A stretch of 64,000 bases of DNA from Alistipes_A hominis (GTDB lineage: Bacteria > Bacteroidota > Bacteroidia > Bacteroidales > Rikenellaceae). Both the position numbers and the translations under genes were made by a program. Each line of letters opens with the position of its first letter. The first letter of the stretch is position 1. Below, one piece after another: positions 17,903 through 25,549 of the stretch. The notes under the pieces are model-generated. The model was not told the DNA's origin, did not search any database, and saw nothing but the letters and a program-made list of their open reading frames with translations. The stretch covers positions 310,001 through 374,000 of the forward strand of contig NZ_JACOOK010000002.1 in the NCBI RefSeq assembly GCF_014288115.1, in the 5' to 3' direction.

Positions 17903-18472
17903 ATGGCAACGACAGCAGATATCAAAAACGGAATGTGCATCGAACTGGACGGTAAAACGTTTTCGATCGTCGAATTCCTGCACGTAAAACCCGGCAAAGG
18001 CCCGGCCTTCGTCCGCACCAAACTGAGAAACCTCGAAAACGGGCGCGTGCTCGACAAAACGTTCTCGGCCGGCGAGAAGATCGAACCGGTTCGTGTGGAA
18101 CGCCGTCCCTACCAGTACCTTTACGAAGACGATTTGGGCTGCAATTTCATGCATACCGAAACGTTCGAGCAGATCCATATCGACCGCAATCTGATCAATA
18201 ATTCCGACCTGATGCGCGAAGGACAGGTCGTGGAGGTGATGTTCCATACCGAAAAGGAAACCGTCCTTTCGGCCGAACTTCCTCCGGTAGTGGACATGGA
18301 AGTGACTTACACCGAACCCGGCGTGAAAGGCGACACCGCTTCGACCAATTCGCTGAAGCCGGCTACGGTCGATACGGGAGCTACTGTGAAGGTGCCGTTG
18401 TTTATCAATACCGGCGACAAAATCCGCGTGGATACCCGTACCCGCGAGTACAACGAACGGATCAAAGAATAG
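17903..18472 (+). CDS. efp: Translation elongation factor P
   Basis: EF-P (189 aa) binds between the P and E sites of the ribosome and relieves stalling at polyproline. It has the three usual domains: KOW-like (1-65), then two OB folds. The loop tip carries Lys32 in KPGKGPAF, the position that is lysylated in E. coli. Whether it is modified here cannot be seen. The C-terminal signature TGDKIRVDTRTREYNER is intact. A strong terminator follows within 20 bases, so it is probably monocistronic. Confidence 0.97.
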   Translation: MATTADIKNGMCIELDGKTFSIVEFLHVKPGKGPAFVRTKLRNLENGRVLDKTFSAGEKIEPVRVERRPYQYLYEDDLGCNFMHTETFEQIHIDRNLINNSDLMREGQVVEVMFHTEKETVLSAELPPVVDMEVTYTEPGVKGDTASTNSLKPATVDTGATVKVPLFINTGDKIRVDTRTREYNERIKE

Positions 18473-18492
18473 GTCTCGAACTTACGATTGGC

Positions 18493-18522
18493 AAGCCGCA
18501 TTTGTAAAAATGCGGCTTTTTT
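18493..18522 (+). terminator. Terminator of efp
   Basis: A perfect 11-bp stem, AAGCCGCATTT at 18493-18503 and AAATGCGGCTT at 18508-18518, with a GTAA loop and then a run of T to 18522. Confidence 0.93.
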
Positions 18523-18553
18523 GTGCCGTTTCGGAATAATTTCGGTATCTTTG
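18520..18553 (+). promoter_or_regulatory. Promoter for the GH36 gene
   Basis: TTTG at 18520-18523, 22 bases, then TATCTTTG at 18546-18553. It starts inside the T tract of the efp terminator. The transcript would carry a leader of about 150 bases before the ATG at 18712; I see no riboswitch in that leader. Confidence 0.55.
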
Positions 18554-18711
18554 AAAACGTGCACGGCGATTGTTTCGGATAAGAGGGCCGTTTTTTGGAA
18601 CGTGTATGGGTTGCCGTCGCCCGTTTTGTCACCGCGGACGGAGGTATGCGTCGTTTATGGAAATTTTCCGTGCGGTACGGATTCTTTTTTAACGTTCAAT
18701 AAAATAGATTT

Positions 18712-20748
18712 ATGTTCAGAAAACGCGTTTTTCTTATTTTACTCGCATCGTGCGGTCTGGCCGTTTCGCTTTCCGCGAAAAAGGCGGAAGCGTCTGTTGC
18801 CGTTCCGCAGTCACAGATCGATGCTTGCCGCGCATGGGTCGATCGGCAGTTTGCCGTCGGCGGACCGCTGCCGTTCAGTTTCGTTTACGACGGGAAATCT
18901 TCCGGCGAATTTTTAAGCGGCTGCAAATTGAAAGTGAAAACCGGTTCGGCGGATGCCGCCCGCAAACGGGAGGTGCGGACTTATACCGATCCCGCTTCCG
19001 GCCTGGAGGTGCGCTGCGAGATCGTTCGTTATGCCGATTACCCGGCCGTGGAGTGGGTCGTCTATTTCAAAAATAACGGCAGGACGAAAACCGGAATCCT
19101 CGAAAACCTGTTGCCTTTGGACGTTCCGTTCGGATTGGACGGGAAAGACGACGTTTACCTGAACTACAACGAGGGAGGGCACTCTGGAGCGAAGGATTTC
19201 CAGCCGAACCGGATGAAGCTCGGCCGGCAGGAGGCCAAAGAGGTCGGCGCTTTCTGGTACGGTTTCCCGACGGCCGAGAACCTGCCGTTCTTCAATGCGG
19301 AGTGGAACGGCGGAACCCGGGGCGTGATGACCGCCGTAGGTTGGCCTGCGCAGTGGAAAGCTTCGTTCGACAGGAAGGCCGATACGACGCTGAACGTTCG
19401 CATCGGACAGATTAAAACGCGCTTGTACCTTGAACCGGGCGAGGAGATTCGCACGCCGCTGGTCGTGGTGATGTTCTGGAACGGGACGCGCGATGCGGCG
19501 CAAAACATGTGGCGCGGCTGGATGTACGACCATAACCTGCCGCGTCCGGGAGGCCGTTTGCCCGAACCGATCCTCGAAGCGGCCAGTTCGGCCTATTTCG
19601 CCGAGATGTTCCATGCTACGGATAAAGACCAGATGGAGTTTATCGACCGTTACCTCGAAGAGGGTGTGAAGTTGGATTACTGGTGGATGGACGCCGGCTG
19701 GTATCCGAACCGGGGAGGTTCGTGGCAAGATCTGCTCGGAACGTGGTATCCCGACCCGAAACGTTATCCGAACGGACTGCGGGCGATCAGCGACCACGCC
19801 CATGCGAAAGGGGTCAGGTCGTTGCTTTGGTTCGAGCCGGAGCGCGTGACGGCCGGCAGTTGGATTTATGAAAACCATCCGGAGTGGACGCTCGGCGACG
19901 GCACTACCCGCTTTTTCAACTACGGAAATCCCGAAGCGCTGGCATGGATGACCGATCATGTGGACAGTCTGCTCAAAAGCGAGGATATCGACCTGTACCG
20001 TCAGGATTTCGCCGTCATGTCGTCCGATTACTGGAACGAGGAAGACCGCAAAAATCCCGACCGGCAGGGGATCGCCGAAATCAAGCACGTAATCGGTTAC
20101 CTGAAATATATGGACGAGCTGCAACGCCGCCATCCGGGGATGCTGATCGACATCTGCGCCGCCGGCGGCAAGCGGCTCGAACTCGAAAACCTGCGGCGCG
20201 CCGTACCGCTGTGGCGCAGCGACTACGCGTTCGAACCGGTCGGCGTGCAGGGACAGACTTACGGACTTTCGGCCTGGATTCCGTTCTCCGGCGCCGGGGT
20301 CAACCGGATCACGGCTTACGATTTCCGCAGCAACATGAGCCCGTCGATCGTGCTGAATCTCGACTCGCGGGTCAAGGACGCCGATTACCCGTTGCTGCGC
20401 AGATTGCTGGCGCAGTGGGAGGAGGTGCGCGGCGACTATCGCGGCGACTTCTATCCGCTGACTGCGTATAGCCTGCAGGACGACGTGTGGATCGGCTGGA
20501 TGTTCTTCCGTCCCGAGACGGGTACGGGCTTCGTGCAGATGTTCAACCGGGCCGGGTCGATCTACGATTCGGGCGTATGCCGGTTGAAAGGGCTCGATCC
20601 GCAGAAACGGTACCGGGTTACCGATATGGATACGCAGCAAAGCGTATTGTTCGGTGGCGAGGAGCTGCTCGGCCAGGGGCTGCGGTTCACTTTTACGCAG
20701 GCTCCGGAGTCGAAATTGATCCGGATCTCCGAAGTCGACCGGCCGTAA
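18712..20748 (+). CDS. GH36-type alpha-galactosidase (secreted)
   Basis: A 678-residue glycoside hydrolase with a signal peptide (1-22, cut near SLSA). An N-terminal beta-sandwich (~30-280) precedes a TIM barrel (~290-590) and a small C-terminal beta domain. Clan-D signatures are present: WWMDAGWYP, LLWFEPERV, the nucleophile region DLYRQDF, and the acid/base region ICAAGGKRLELE...WRSDY. It should release terminal alpha-linked galactose from plant or host glycans in the periplasm or at the surface. No SusC/D pair or other polysaccharide-locus gene is adjacent, so it is an isolated enzyme. The exact substrate is not visible. Confidence 0.88.
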   Translation: MFRKRVFLILLASCGLAVSLSAKKAEASVAVPQSQIDACRAWVDRQFAVGGPLPFSFVYDGKSSGEFLSGCKLKVKTGSADAARKREVRTYTDPASGLEVRCEIVRYADYPAVEWVVYFKNNGRTKTGILENLLPLDVPFGLDGKDDVYLNYNEGGHSGAKDFQPNRMKLGRQEAKEVGAFWYGFPTAENLPFFNAEWNGGTRGVMTAVGWPAQWKASFDRKADTTLNVRIGQIKTRLYLEPGEEIRTPLVVVMFWNGTRDAAQNMWRGWMYDHNLPRPGGRLPEPILEAASSAYFAEMFHATDKDQMEFIDRYLEEGVKLDYWWMDAGWYPNRGGSWQDLLGTWYPDPKRYPNGLRAISDHAHAKGVRSLLWFEPERVTAGSWIYENHPEWTLGDGTTRFFNYGNPEALAWMTDHVDSLLKSEDIDLYRQDFAVMSSDYWNEEDRKNPDRQGIAEIKHVIGYLKYMDELQRRHPGMLIDICAAGGKRLELENLRRAVPLWRSDYAFEPVGVQGQTYGLSAWIPFSGAGVNRITAYDFRSNMSPSIVLNLDSRVKDADYPLLRRLLAQWEEVRGDYRGDFYPLTAYSLQDDVWIGWMFFRPETGTGFVQMFNRAGSIYDSGVCRLKGLDPQKRYRVTDMDTQQSVLFGGEELLGQGLRFTFTQAPESKLIRISEVDRP

Positions 20749-20787
20749 TGCGTCGGCCGGAAGGAGCGCTCCCGAAAACGAAAACAG

Positions 20788-20821
20788 AAAAGATTCCGCC
20801 CCGCCGGGCGGAATCTTTTTT
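20788..20821. terminator. Terminator of the GH36 gene
   Basis: GATTCCGCCC at 20792-20801 pairs with GGGCGGAATC at 20806-20815 over a CGCC loop, with A and T tracts on the two sides, so it can work in both directions. Confidence 0.93.
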
Positions 20822-20965
20822 ATTCGGGGTCCCGTACGGGTTGCCGGGACGGTTGCTCCGTTCGCAAGGGTTCCGACGCTCCGCCCCGTTCCGGCGGCGA
20901 GGATTTTCCGAACGGTGCCGTCTCGGAAAAATTTCGGGGCCGGACGGAATGCACGGAATTTTATT

Positions 20966-21063
20966 TACTTTTGCCTGAAAGCGGTTCCGTACCCCGAACG
21001 AAACATTCTTGTCCCCGCTGTTCTATCGAATGAAAATCGACGGGAAAAACGGAACCGCTTTTT
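20966..21063 (+). ncRNA. Candidate small structured RNA (~85 nt) with own promoter and terminator
   Basis: A -7 box TACTTTTG at 20966-20973 predicts a start near 20979. Exactly there begins AAAGCGGTTCCGT (20978-20990), which is perfectly complementary over 13 bases to ACGGAACCGCTTT (21049-21061), followed by T to 21063. The two arms enclose 58 bases. Inside these, TCCCCG can pair with CGGGA around an inner TCGA/TCGA hairpin. No reading frame fits. The -33 box is poor. It sits between the GH36 terminator and the convergent aminopeptidase gene. It does not contain the SRP RNA tetraloop signature. Family unknown. Confidence 0.5.
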
Positions 21064-21090
21064 GCGCTCTGCGGCAGGCGGGCGGAGCCG

Positions 21091-22485
21091 TTATCCGCCG
21101 TTCATGTACGCTTCGATCCCGGCGGTCGTTACCGGGGGGCGGTTACCGCCGAGCATCCGGTTGCCGTAATAAGTAATCAGCATGTCGTCCTCGATCCGAA
21201 TACCGCCGAAATCGAGGTATTCCCGCACTTTTTCGAAGTCGATGAACCCGCCGCCGAGTCCTTCCCGTTCCCATTTGGCGATCAGCGCCGGAATAAAGTA
21301 AATGCCCGGCTCGACCGTGATGACGAAGCCTTCTTTCAGCCGTTTGCCCATTCTGAGCGACGAAAGCCCCGGCGTCGAGCTGCGCAGCGTCTCTTCGTCG
21401 TAGCCGACGTATTTTTCGCCGATATTCTCCATGTCGTGCACGTCGAGCCCCATCTGGTGTCCCAACCCGTGCGGCATGAACAGCGCCTGCGCCCCCACCC
21501 CGACCGCGTCCTGCATGTTGCCGCGCATCAGGCCGAGCGATTTGAGTCCCTCGGCGATCACCATCGACGCTTCGTTGTGCATCCGGTAGTAGAACGTGTC
21601 CGGTCCGGCCAGTTCGAACGTGCGGTCGTTGGCCGCCAGCACGATGTCGTAAACGTCTTTTTGCCTGCCGGTGAAACGTCCGTTGACCGGGAATGTCCGC
21701 GTGAAGTCGCTGCAATAGTTCATCGCCGTCTCTGCGCCGGCGTCGATCAGCATCAGCCGGCCGCTTTGCAGGACATGGTCGTAATCGTGGTTATGCAGCG
21801 TTTCGCCGTGCTGCGTTACGATCGACGGGAACGATACTCCGGCTCCGTGTTGCAGGGCGACGCCTTCGATCGCCCCGGCGATTTCGCGTTCGGTAATCCC
21901 CGGACGGCACATGCGCATCGCCAGGCGGTGCATTTTGCCGGCGGTCTCGCAGGCCCGTTCGATCTCTTCGATCTCCGCAGGCTCTTTTACCTCGCGCAAC
22001 GCGACGACGGCGCGCGCCAATTCCGCCGAAGCGTAGGACGCCAGCCGGTCGGCGCGGATGCCGAGCAGTCGGCTCATCGTCGAACGGGTTTCGCCGCGAT
22101 ACGGCGGCAGGAAGAGGATGCGGCGGCCTTTGGCGACGGCCGCTTCGATCCGCTTCTGCAGGTGGGCGGCCGACTGTGTTTTTTCGACGCCGACTTCGCC
22201 GGCCAGTTCGGCCAGGGAAGGCTGGGGCCCCGTCCAGATAATGTCTTCGAGGGTCGGGTCGTCGCCGAACAGAACGTCTTCGCCGGAATCCAGATCGAGC
22301 AGGCCGGAGCAGCCCGGGCGGTTCAGCCCGAAAAAATACAGGAACGTGCTGTCCTGCCGGAATCGGAACGTATTGCCCGGATAGTTGGCCGGAGATTCGT
22401 CGTTGCCCGGTAGCAGCACGAGGCCGCCGGACAATTTGGCGTGCAGCGCCTTGCGGCGGGCGATATAGGTTTGTTTGTCGAACAT
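21091..22485 (-). CDS. M24B family Xaa-Pro aminopeptidase
   Basis: A 464-residue metallopeptidase that removes an N-terminal residue preceding proline. Residues 1-165 form the creatinase-like N-terminal domain and the rest the pita-bread fold. The two-metal ligands are visible in order: IDAGAE and YCSDFTR (Asp, Asp), HGLGHQMGLDVHD (His), TVEPGIY (Glu) and RIEDD (Glu). The ATG at 22485 begins FDKQTYIARR, the usual family N-terminus; the longer frame from 22686 crosses the promoter. No signal peptide, so it is cytosolic. Its leader carries a GC-rich inverted repeat (GCCGCCG and CGGCGGC, about 22513-22539). Confidence 0.93.
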   Translation of the reverse strand: MFDKQTYIARRKALHAKLSGGLVLLPGNDESPANYPGNTFRFRQDSTFLYFFGLNRPGCSGLLDLDSGEDVLFGDDPTLEDIIWTGPQPSLAELAGEVGVEKTQSAAHLQKRIEAAVAKGRRILFLPPYRGETRSTMSRLLGIRADRLASYASAELARAVVALREVKEPAEIEEIERACETAGKMHRLAMRMCRPGITEREIAGAIEGVALQHGAGVSFPSIVTQHGETLHNHDYDHVLQSGRLMLIDAGAETAMNYCSDFTRTFPVNGRFTGRQKDVYDIVLAANDRTFELAGPDTFYYRMHNEASMVIAEGLKSLGLMRGNMQDAVGVGAQALFMPHGLGHQMGLDVHDMENIGEKYVGYDEETLRSSTPGLSSLRMGKRLKEGFVITVEPGIYFIPALIAKWEREGLGGGFIDFEKVREYLDFGGIRIEDDMLITYYGNRMLGGNRPPVTTAGIEAYMNGG

Positions 22486-22803
22486 GGCTTTTTCGGTTGA
22501 GGTTTTACGCCGCGCCGCCGGTGTGCCGGACGGCGGCGGCATGTTTTCAAAAGTAGGCTTTTTTTGCCGGAATCGGAACGGGGAACCTTCATTTTTTCGA
22601 TAGGCGGCCGTCGCTTCGGGCGCGCGGTTGCGGACGGCGGAACAACAAAACGTGCAAAAATCGCGTTGTTTTGACAATTGAAGCAAAAAAGCTTACTTTG
22701 CGAAAATTTTCCGGAGGTTCCGGCCTGCTCCGTGCAGTATAAAATAACGCTTTTTTACGGTATCGCGTATCCGCCGGTACGCTTTATCCGGATATAACGG
22801 ACC
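22486..22803. other. Divergent intergenic region
   Basis: This 318-base stretch lies between the aminopeptidase (-) and the CE4 gene (+). On the - strand, TACTTTTG at 22555-22548 is a good -7 box for the aminopeptidase. On the + strand, TTACTTTGC near 22693 is an imperfect -7 box for the CE4 gene. No gene or RNA is evident between them. Confidence 0.5.
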
Positions 22804-23412
22804 ATGTACATACGACCGCCTAAATTCATACGACGCCTGTTTCCTTCGCTGATCTGGTCGATGCCCGAAAGCGACCGGGTTTATCTGACGTTCGACGACG
22901 GCCCCACGCCCGGCGTTACCGAGTGGATTCTCGACCAGTTGGCCGAGTACGACGCCAAAGCTACGTTTTTCTGCCTCGGCAAAAACGCCGAGCAGTACCC
23001 GCACCTGTACCGCATGATCGTGGACGCCGGACACGCCATCGGTAACCATACCTACAGTCACCAGAAAGGTTGGGGCATGAGTCTCGAACGTTACCTCGAA
23101 GACGTCGATTTCGCGAACGATATCCTGCATACCGACCTGTTCCGTCCGCCCTATGCGCGGATCAAGCCGTCGCAGGCGCACCGCATCAGCGAACGTTACA
23201 ACATCGTGATGTGGGACGTGTTGAGCCGCGATTACAGCCGGCTGATCTCGCCGCGGCAGTGTCTGCACAACGTTACCAGACACGTGCGCGGCGGTTCGAT
23301 CGTCGTATTCCACGATTCGGTCAAGTCGTTCCGCAACCTGCGTTACGCGTTGCCGCGCACCTTACAGTATTTGCAAAAACAGGGACTCGAATGTTCCGTA
23401 ATCGAATTATGA
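22804..23412 (+). CDS. CE4 family polysaccharide deacetylase
   Basis: A 202-residue NodB-fold deacetylase. All CE4 motifs are present: motif 1 TFDDGP, motif 2 NHTYSH (two His metal ligands), motif 3 RPPY, motif 4 DVLSRDY and motif 5 VFHDS. There is no signal peptide, only a short basic N-terminus (MYIRPPKFIRRL), so it may act on a cytosolic or membrane-associated N-acetylated sugar; the substrate cannot be told. The stop overlaps the ubiX start as ATGA, so the two are translationally coupled although functionally unrelated. Confidence 0.9.
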   Translation: MYIRPPKFIRRLFPSLIWSMPESDRVYLTFDDGPTPGVTEWILDQLAEYDAKATFFCLGKNAEQYPHLYRMIVDAGHAIGNHTYSHQKGWGMSLERYLEDVDFANDILHTDLFRPPYARIKPSQAHRISERYNIVMWDVLSRDYSRLISPRQCLHNVTRHVRGGSIVVFHDSVKSFRNLRYALPRTLQYLQKQGLECSVIEL

Positions 23413-23984
23413 AGATGGACGGACGACGAAAAATCATCGTAGCGGTGACCGGAGCCAGCGGTTCCGTCTATGCCCGCCTGCTGTGCGAAGCGCTTTCCCG
23501 CGTCGCGGAATTGGGCGAGATCGCGCTGATCGTCACCGGGAACGGCCGCCGCGTCGCTGCGTTCGAGGACGGCGACAAATGGCTGTCCGACAGCCGTTTT
23601 ACCCGTTACGACGACGACGACCTGTTCGCCGCGCCGGCTTCCGGTTCGGCTTCGTACGATGCGATGGCGGTGATTCCCTGTTCGATGGGTACGGTCGGAC
23701 GGATCGCTTCGGGCGTTTCGGACAACCTGGTGTGTCGGGCGGCCGACGTGATGCTGAAGGAGCGGCGGCGGCTGATTCTCGTCACGCGCGAGGCTCCGCT
23801 CAGCGCGATCCATTTGCACAACCTCTTGCGGCTGACCGAGGCCGGCGCGATCGTCTGTCCGGCGTCGCCGTCGTTCTATTCGAAGCCGGCGACTGTCGAA
23901 CAACTGTGCGGAACGATCGTCGAACGCGTCTTGTCGCTGCTCGGCGTTGATGCCCCGCATTACGAATGGGGAGCCGAGCGGTAG
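23409..23984 (+). CDS. ubiX: UbiX-type flavin prenyltransferase
   Basis: A 191-residue flavoprotein that prenylates FMN to make the cofactor of UbiD-type decarboxylases. The FMN-binding start VAVTGASGSVYARLL, the VIPCSMGTVGRIASG motif and the KERRRLILVTREAPLS motif are all present. The start is the ATG at 23409, which overlaps the CE4 stop; an earlier in-frame ATG at 23391 is also possible. The partner decarboxylase UbiD is not in the window. In a Bacteroidales the pair would serve menaquinone synthesis or aromatic acid decarboxylation. Confidence 0.93.
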   Translation: MKMDGRRKIIVAVTGASGSVYARLLCEALSRVAELGEIALIVTGNGRRVAAFEDGDKWLSDSRFTRYDDDDLFAAPASGSASYDAMAVIPCSMGTVGRIASGVSDNLVCRAADVMLKERRRLILVTREAPLSAIHLHNLLRLTEAGAIVCPASPSFYSKPATVEQLCGTIVERVLSLLGVDAPHYEWGAER

Positions 23985-24005
23985 CGTATTTCGGCAAATA
24001 ATCGT

Positions 24006-24013
24006 TATCTTTG
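24006..24013 (+). promoter_or_regulatory. -7 box for ruvB
   Basis: TATCTTTG matches TAnnTTTG and lies 19 bases before the ruvB ATG at 24032. No convincing -33 box. It implies that ruvB has its own promoter rather than depending on ubiX. Confidence 0.5.
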
Positions 24014-24031
24014 CAGCGTCAAGCCGAACCG

Positions 24032-25036
24032 ATGAAAGATATCCGGAACATAGAGACCGACCTCGATTTCGAGAACAAGATCCGCCCGCAGGAACTCAAA
24101 ACGTTCAGCGGACAGGACAAGATCGTCGACAACCTGACGGTGTTCATCCAGGCGGCGCTGATGCGCGGCGAATCGCTCGACCACGTGTTGCTGCACGGGC
24201 CTCCGGGACTCGGCAAGACGACGCTCGCGAATATCATTTGCAACGAAATGGGGGCGACCCTCAAGATGACCTCCGGGCCGGTGCTCGACAAACCAGGGGA
24301 TCTGGCCGGTTTGCTGACGAATCTCAATGCCGGCGACGTGCTTTTCATCGACGAAATACACCGGCTCAGCCCGATCGTCGAGGAGTACCTGTATTCGGCG
24401 ATGGAAGACTACAAGATCGACATCATGCTGGACAAGGGGCCGAGCGCCCGTTCGATCCAGATCGAGTTGAACCCGTTCACGCTGATCGGCGCTACGACTC
24501 GCAGCGGATTGCTGACGAGTCCGTTGCGGGCCCGGTTCGGGATACAGTGTCACCTGGAATATTACGATAGCCGTGTTTTGAGCGGGATCGTCCGCCGTTC
24601 GGCCGGTATCCTGAACATCCCGATCGACGATCAGGCGGCCCGGGAAGTGGCGCTACGCAGCCGCGGTACGCCGCGGATCGCCAACGCTCTGCTGCGCCGG
24701 GTGCGCGATTTCGCAATGGTCAAGGGCGGCGGGCATATCGATCTGGAAATTACGCGCTATGCGCTGAATGCGCTGAATATCGACGCGCGGGGACTCGACC
24801 GGATGGACAACAAGATCCTCACGACGATCATCGACAAGTTCGGCGGCGGCCCGGTCGGCCTCGGCACGATCGCCACGGCTGTCAGCGAAGATACCGGCAC
24901 GATCGAAGAGGTTTACGAACCGTTCCTGATCAAAGAAGGTTTTCTGAAGCGCACCCCCCGCGGACGCGAAGCGACCGAGCTGGCTTACGCGCATCTCGGA
25001 ATCATTCCGCCGACCCGGCAGGATACCCTGTTTTAA
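24032..25036 (+). CDS. ruvB: Holliday junction helicase RuvB
   Basis: A AAA+ motor (334 aa) that drives branch migration of Holliday junctions together with RuvA. Walker A is HGPPGLGKTTLA, Walker B is LFIDEIHR, sensor 1 is IGATTRSG and the arginine finger region is LRARFG. The C-terminal winged helix ends with FLKRTPRGREATELAYAHLG. The start at 24032 (MKDIRNIETDLD) is set by the promoter. RuvA and RuvC are not adjacent. The gene is convergent with the DUF3467 gene, 22 bases away, without a clear terminator. Confidence 0.97.
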   Translation: MKDIRNIETDLDFENKIRPQELKTFSGQDKIVDNLTVFIQAALMRGESLDHVLLHGPPGLGKTTLANIICNEMGATLKMTSGPVLDKPGDLAGLLTNLNAGDVLFIDEIHRLSPIVEEYLYSAMEDYKIDIMLDKGPSARSIQIELNPFTLIGATTRSGLLTSPLRARFGIQCHLEYYDSRVLSGIVRRSAGILNIPIDDQAAREVALRSRGTPRIANALLRRVRDFAMVKGGGHIDLEITRYALNALNIDARGLDRMDNKILTTIIDKFGGGPVGLGTIATAVSEDTGTIEEVYEPFLIKEGFLKRTPRGREATELAYAHLGIIPPTRQDTLF

Positions 25037-25058
25037 CCCGTTTTAAACGTCCGTTTTT

Positions 25059-25382
25059 TCAGGCTTCGCCCCCGATGAAGCTCATGGCCATGCTGGTCTC
25101 TTCGGACGGCATTTTGGGCAGGTTAATGGTGCCTACGACCGCTTCGTAGCGTTCGATGTTCTCTTGCAGCGACAGCAGCAGCCGTTTGGCGTGTTCCGGA
25201 GCCAGGACGATCCGGCTTTTGATCCGCGCTTTCGATACGCCGGGCATCATCCGGACGAAGTCCAGTACGAATTCCGACGTGGAATGCGAGATGATGACGA
25301 GGTTGGAATATTCGCCTTCGGCGATTTCGTCGTTCAGTTCGATATCCAGTTCCCGGCTTTCCGGAAATTTATGTTCGATCAT
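25059..25382 (-). CDS. DUF3467 family protein
   Basis: A small cytosolic protein of 107 residues matching the DUF3467 pattern: EGEYSNLVIISHSTSEFVLDFVRMMPG followed by SRIVLAPEHAKRLLLSLQENI, here quoted in parts. The family is common in Bacteroidetes and has no settled function; part of it resembles a small beta-sheet protein that might bind RNA or a partner protein. The start is the ATG at 25382. It lies 168 bases downstream of nrdJ on the same strand and may share its transcript. Confidence 0.85.
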   Translation of the reverse strand: MIEHKFPESRELDIELNDEIAEGEYSNLVIISHSTSEFVLDFVRMMPGVSKARIKSRIVLAPEHAKRLLLSLQENIERYEAVVGTINLPKMPSEETSMAMSFIGGEA

Positions 25383-25515
25383 GTTTCGCGTTTTATAGGT
25401 GTGGGTGTGTTGGTTCCCGTTTTTTCCCGTTAGTCCGGGAAAGGGCGCCGTTTCGGGATGCCTCCCGACAAACGCCCGTTCCAAGACCCGCGGGGAATCA
25501 ACCGTCCGCGACTCG

Positions 25516-25549
25516 CCGGCTGTGACGAACCCGGTTTCCCGGGAGCCGG
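25516..25549 (-). terminator. Hairpin directly after nrdJ
   Basis: On the - strand, CCGGCT, then CCCGG-GAAA-CCGGG (a hairpin with a stable GNRA-like loop), then AGCCGG, form a nested structure directly after the nrdJ stop. There is no T tract, so it may stabilise the 3' end or attenuate rather than terminate. Confidence 0.35.

Noticed and set aside
18488..18916. A 142-codon frame overlapping the GH36 start
   Set aside because: It begins in the efp terminator and crosses the GH36 signal peptide in another frame; no features.
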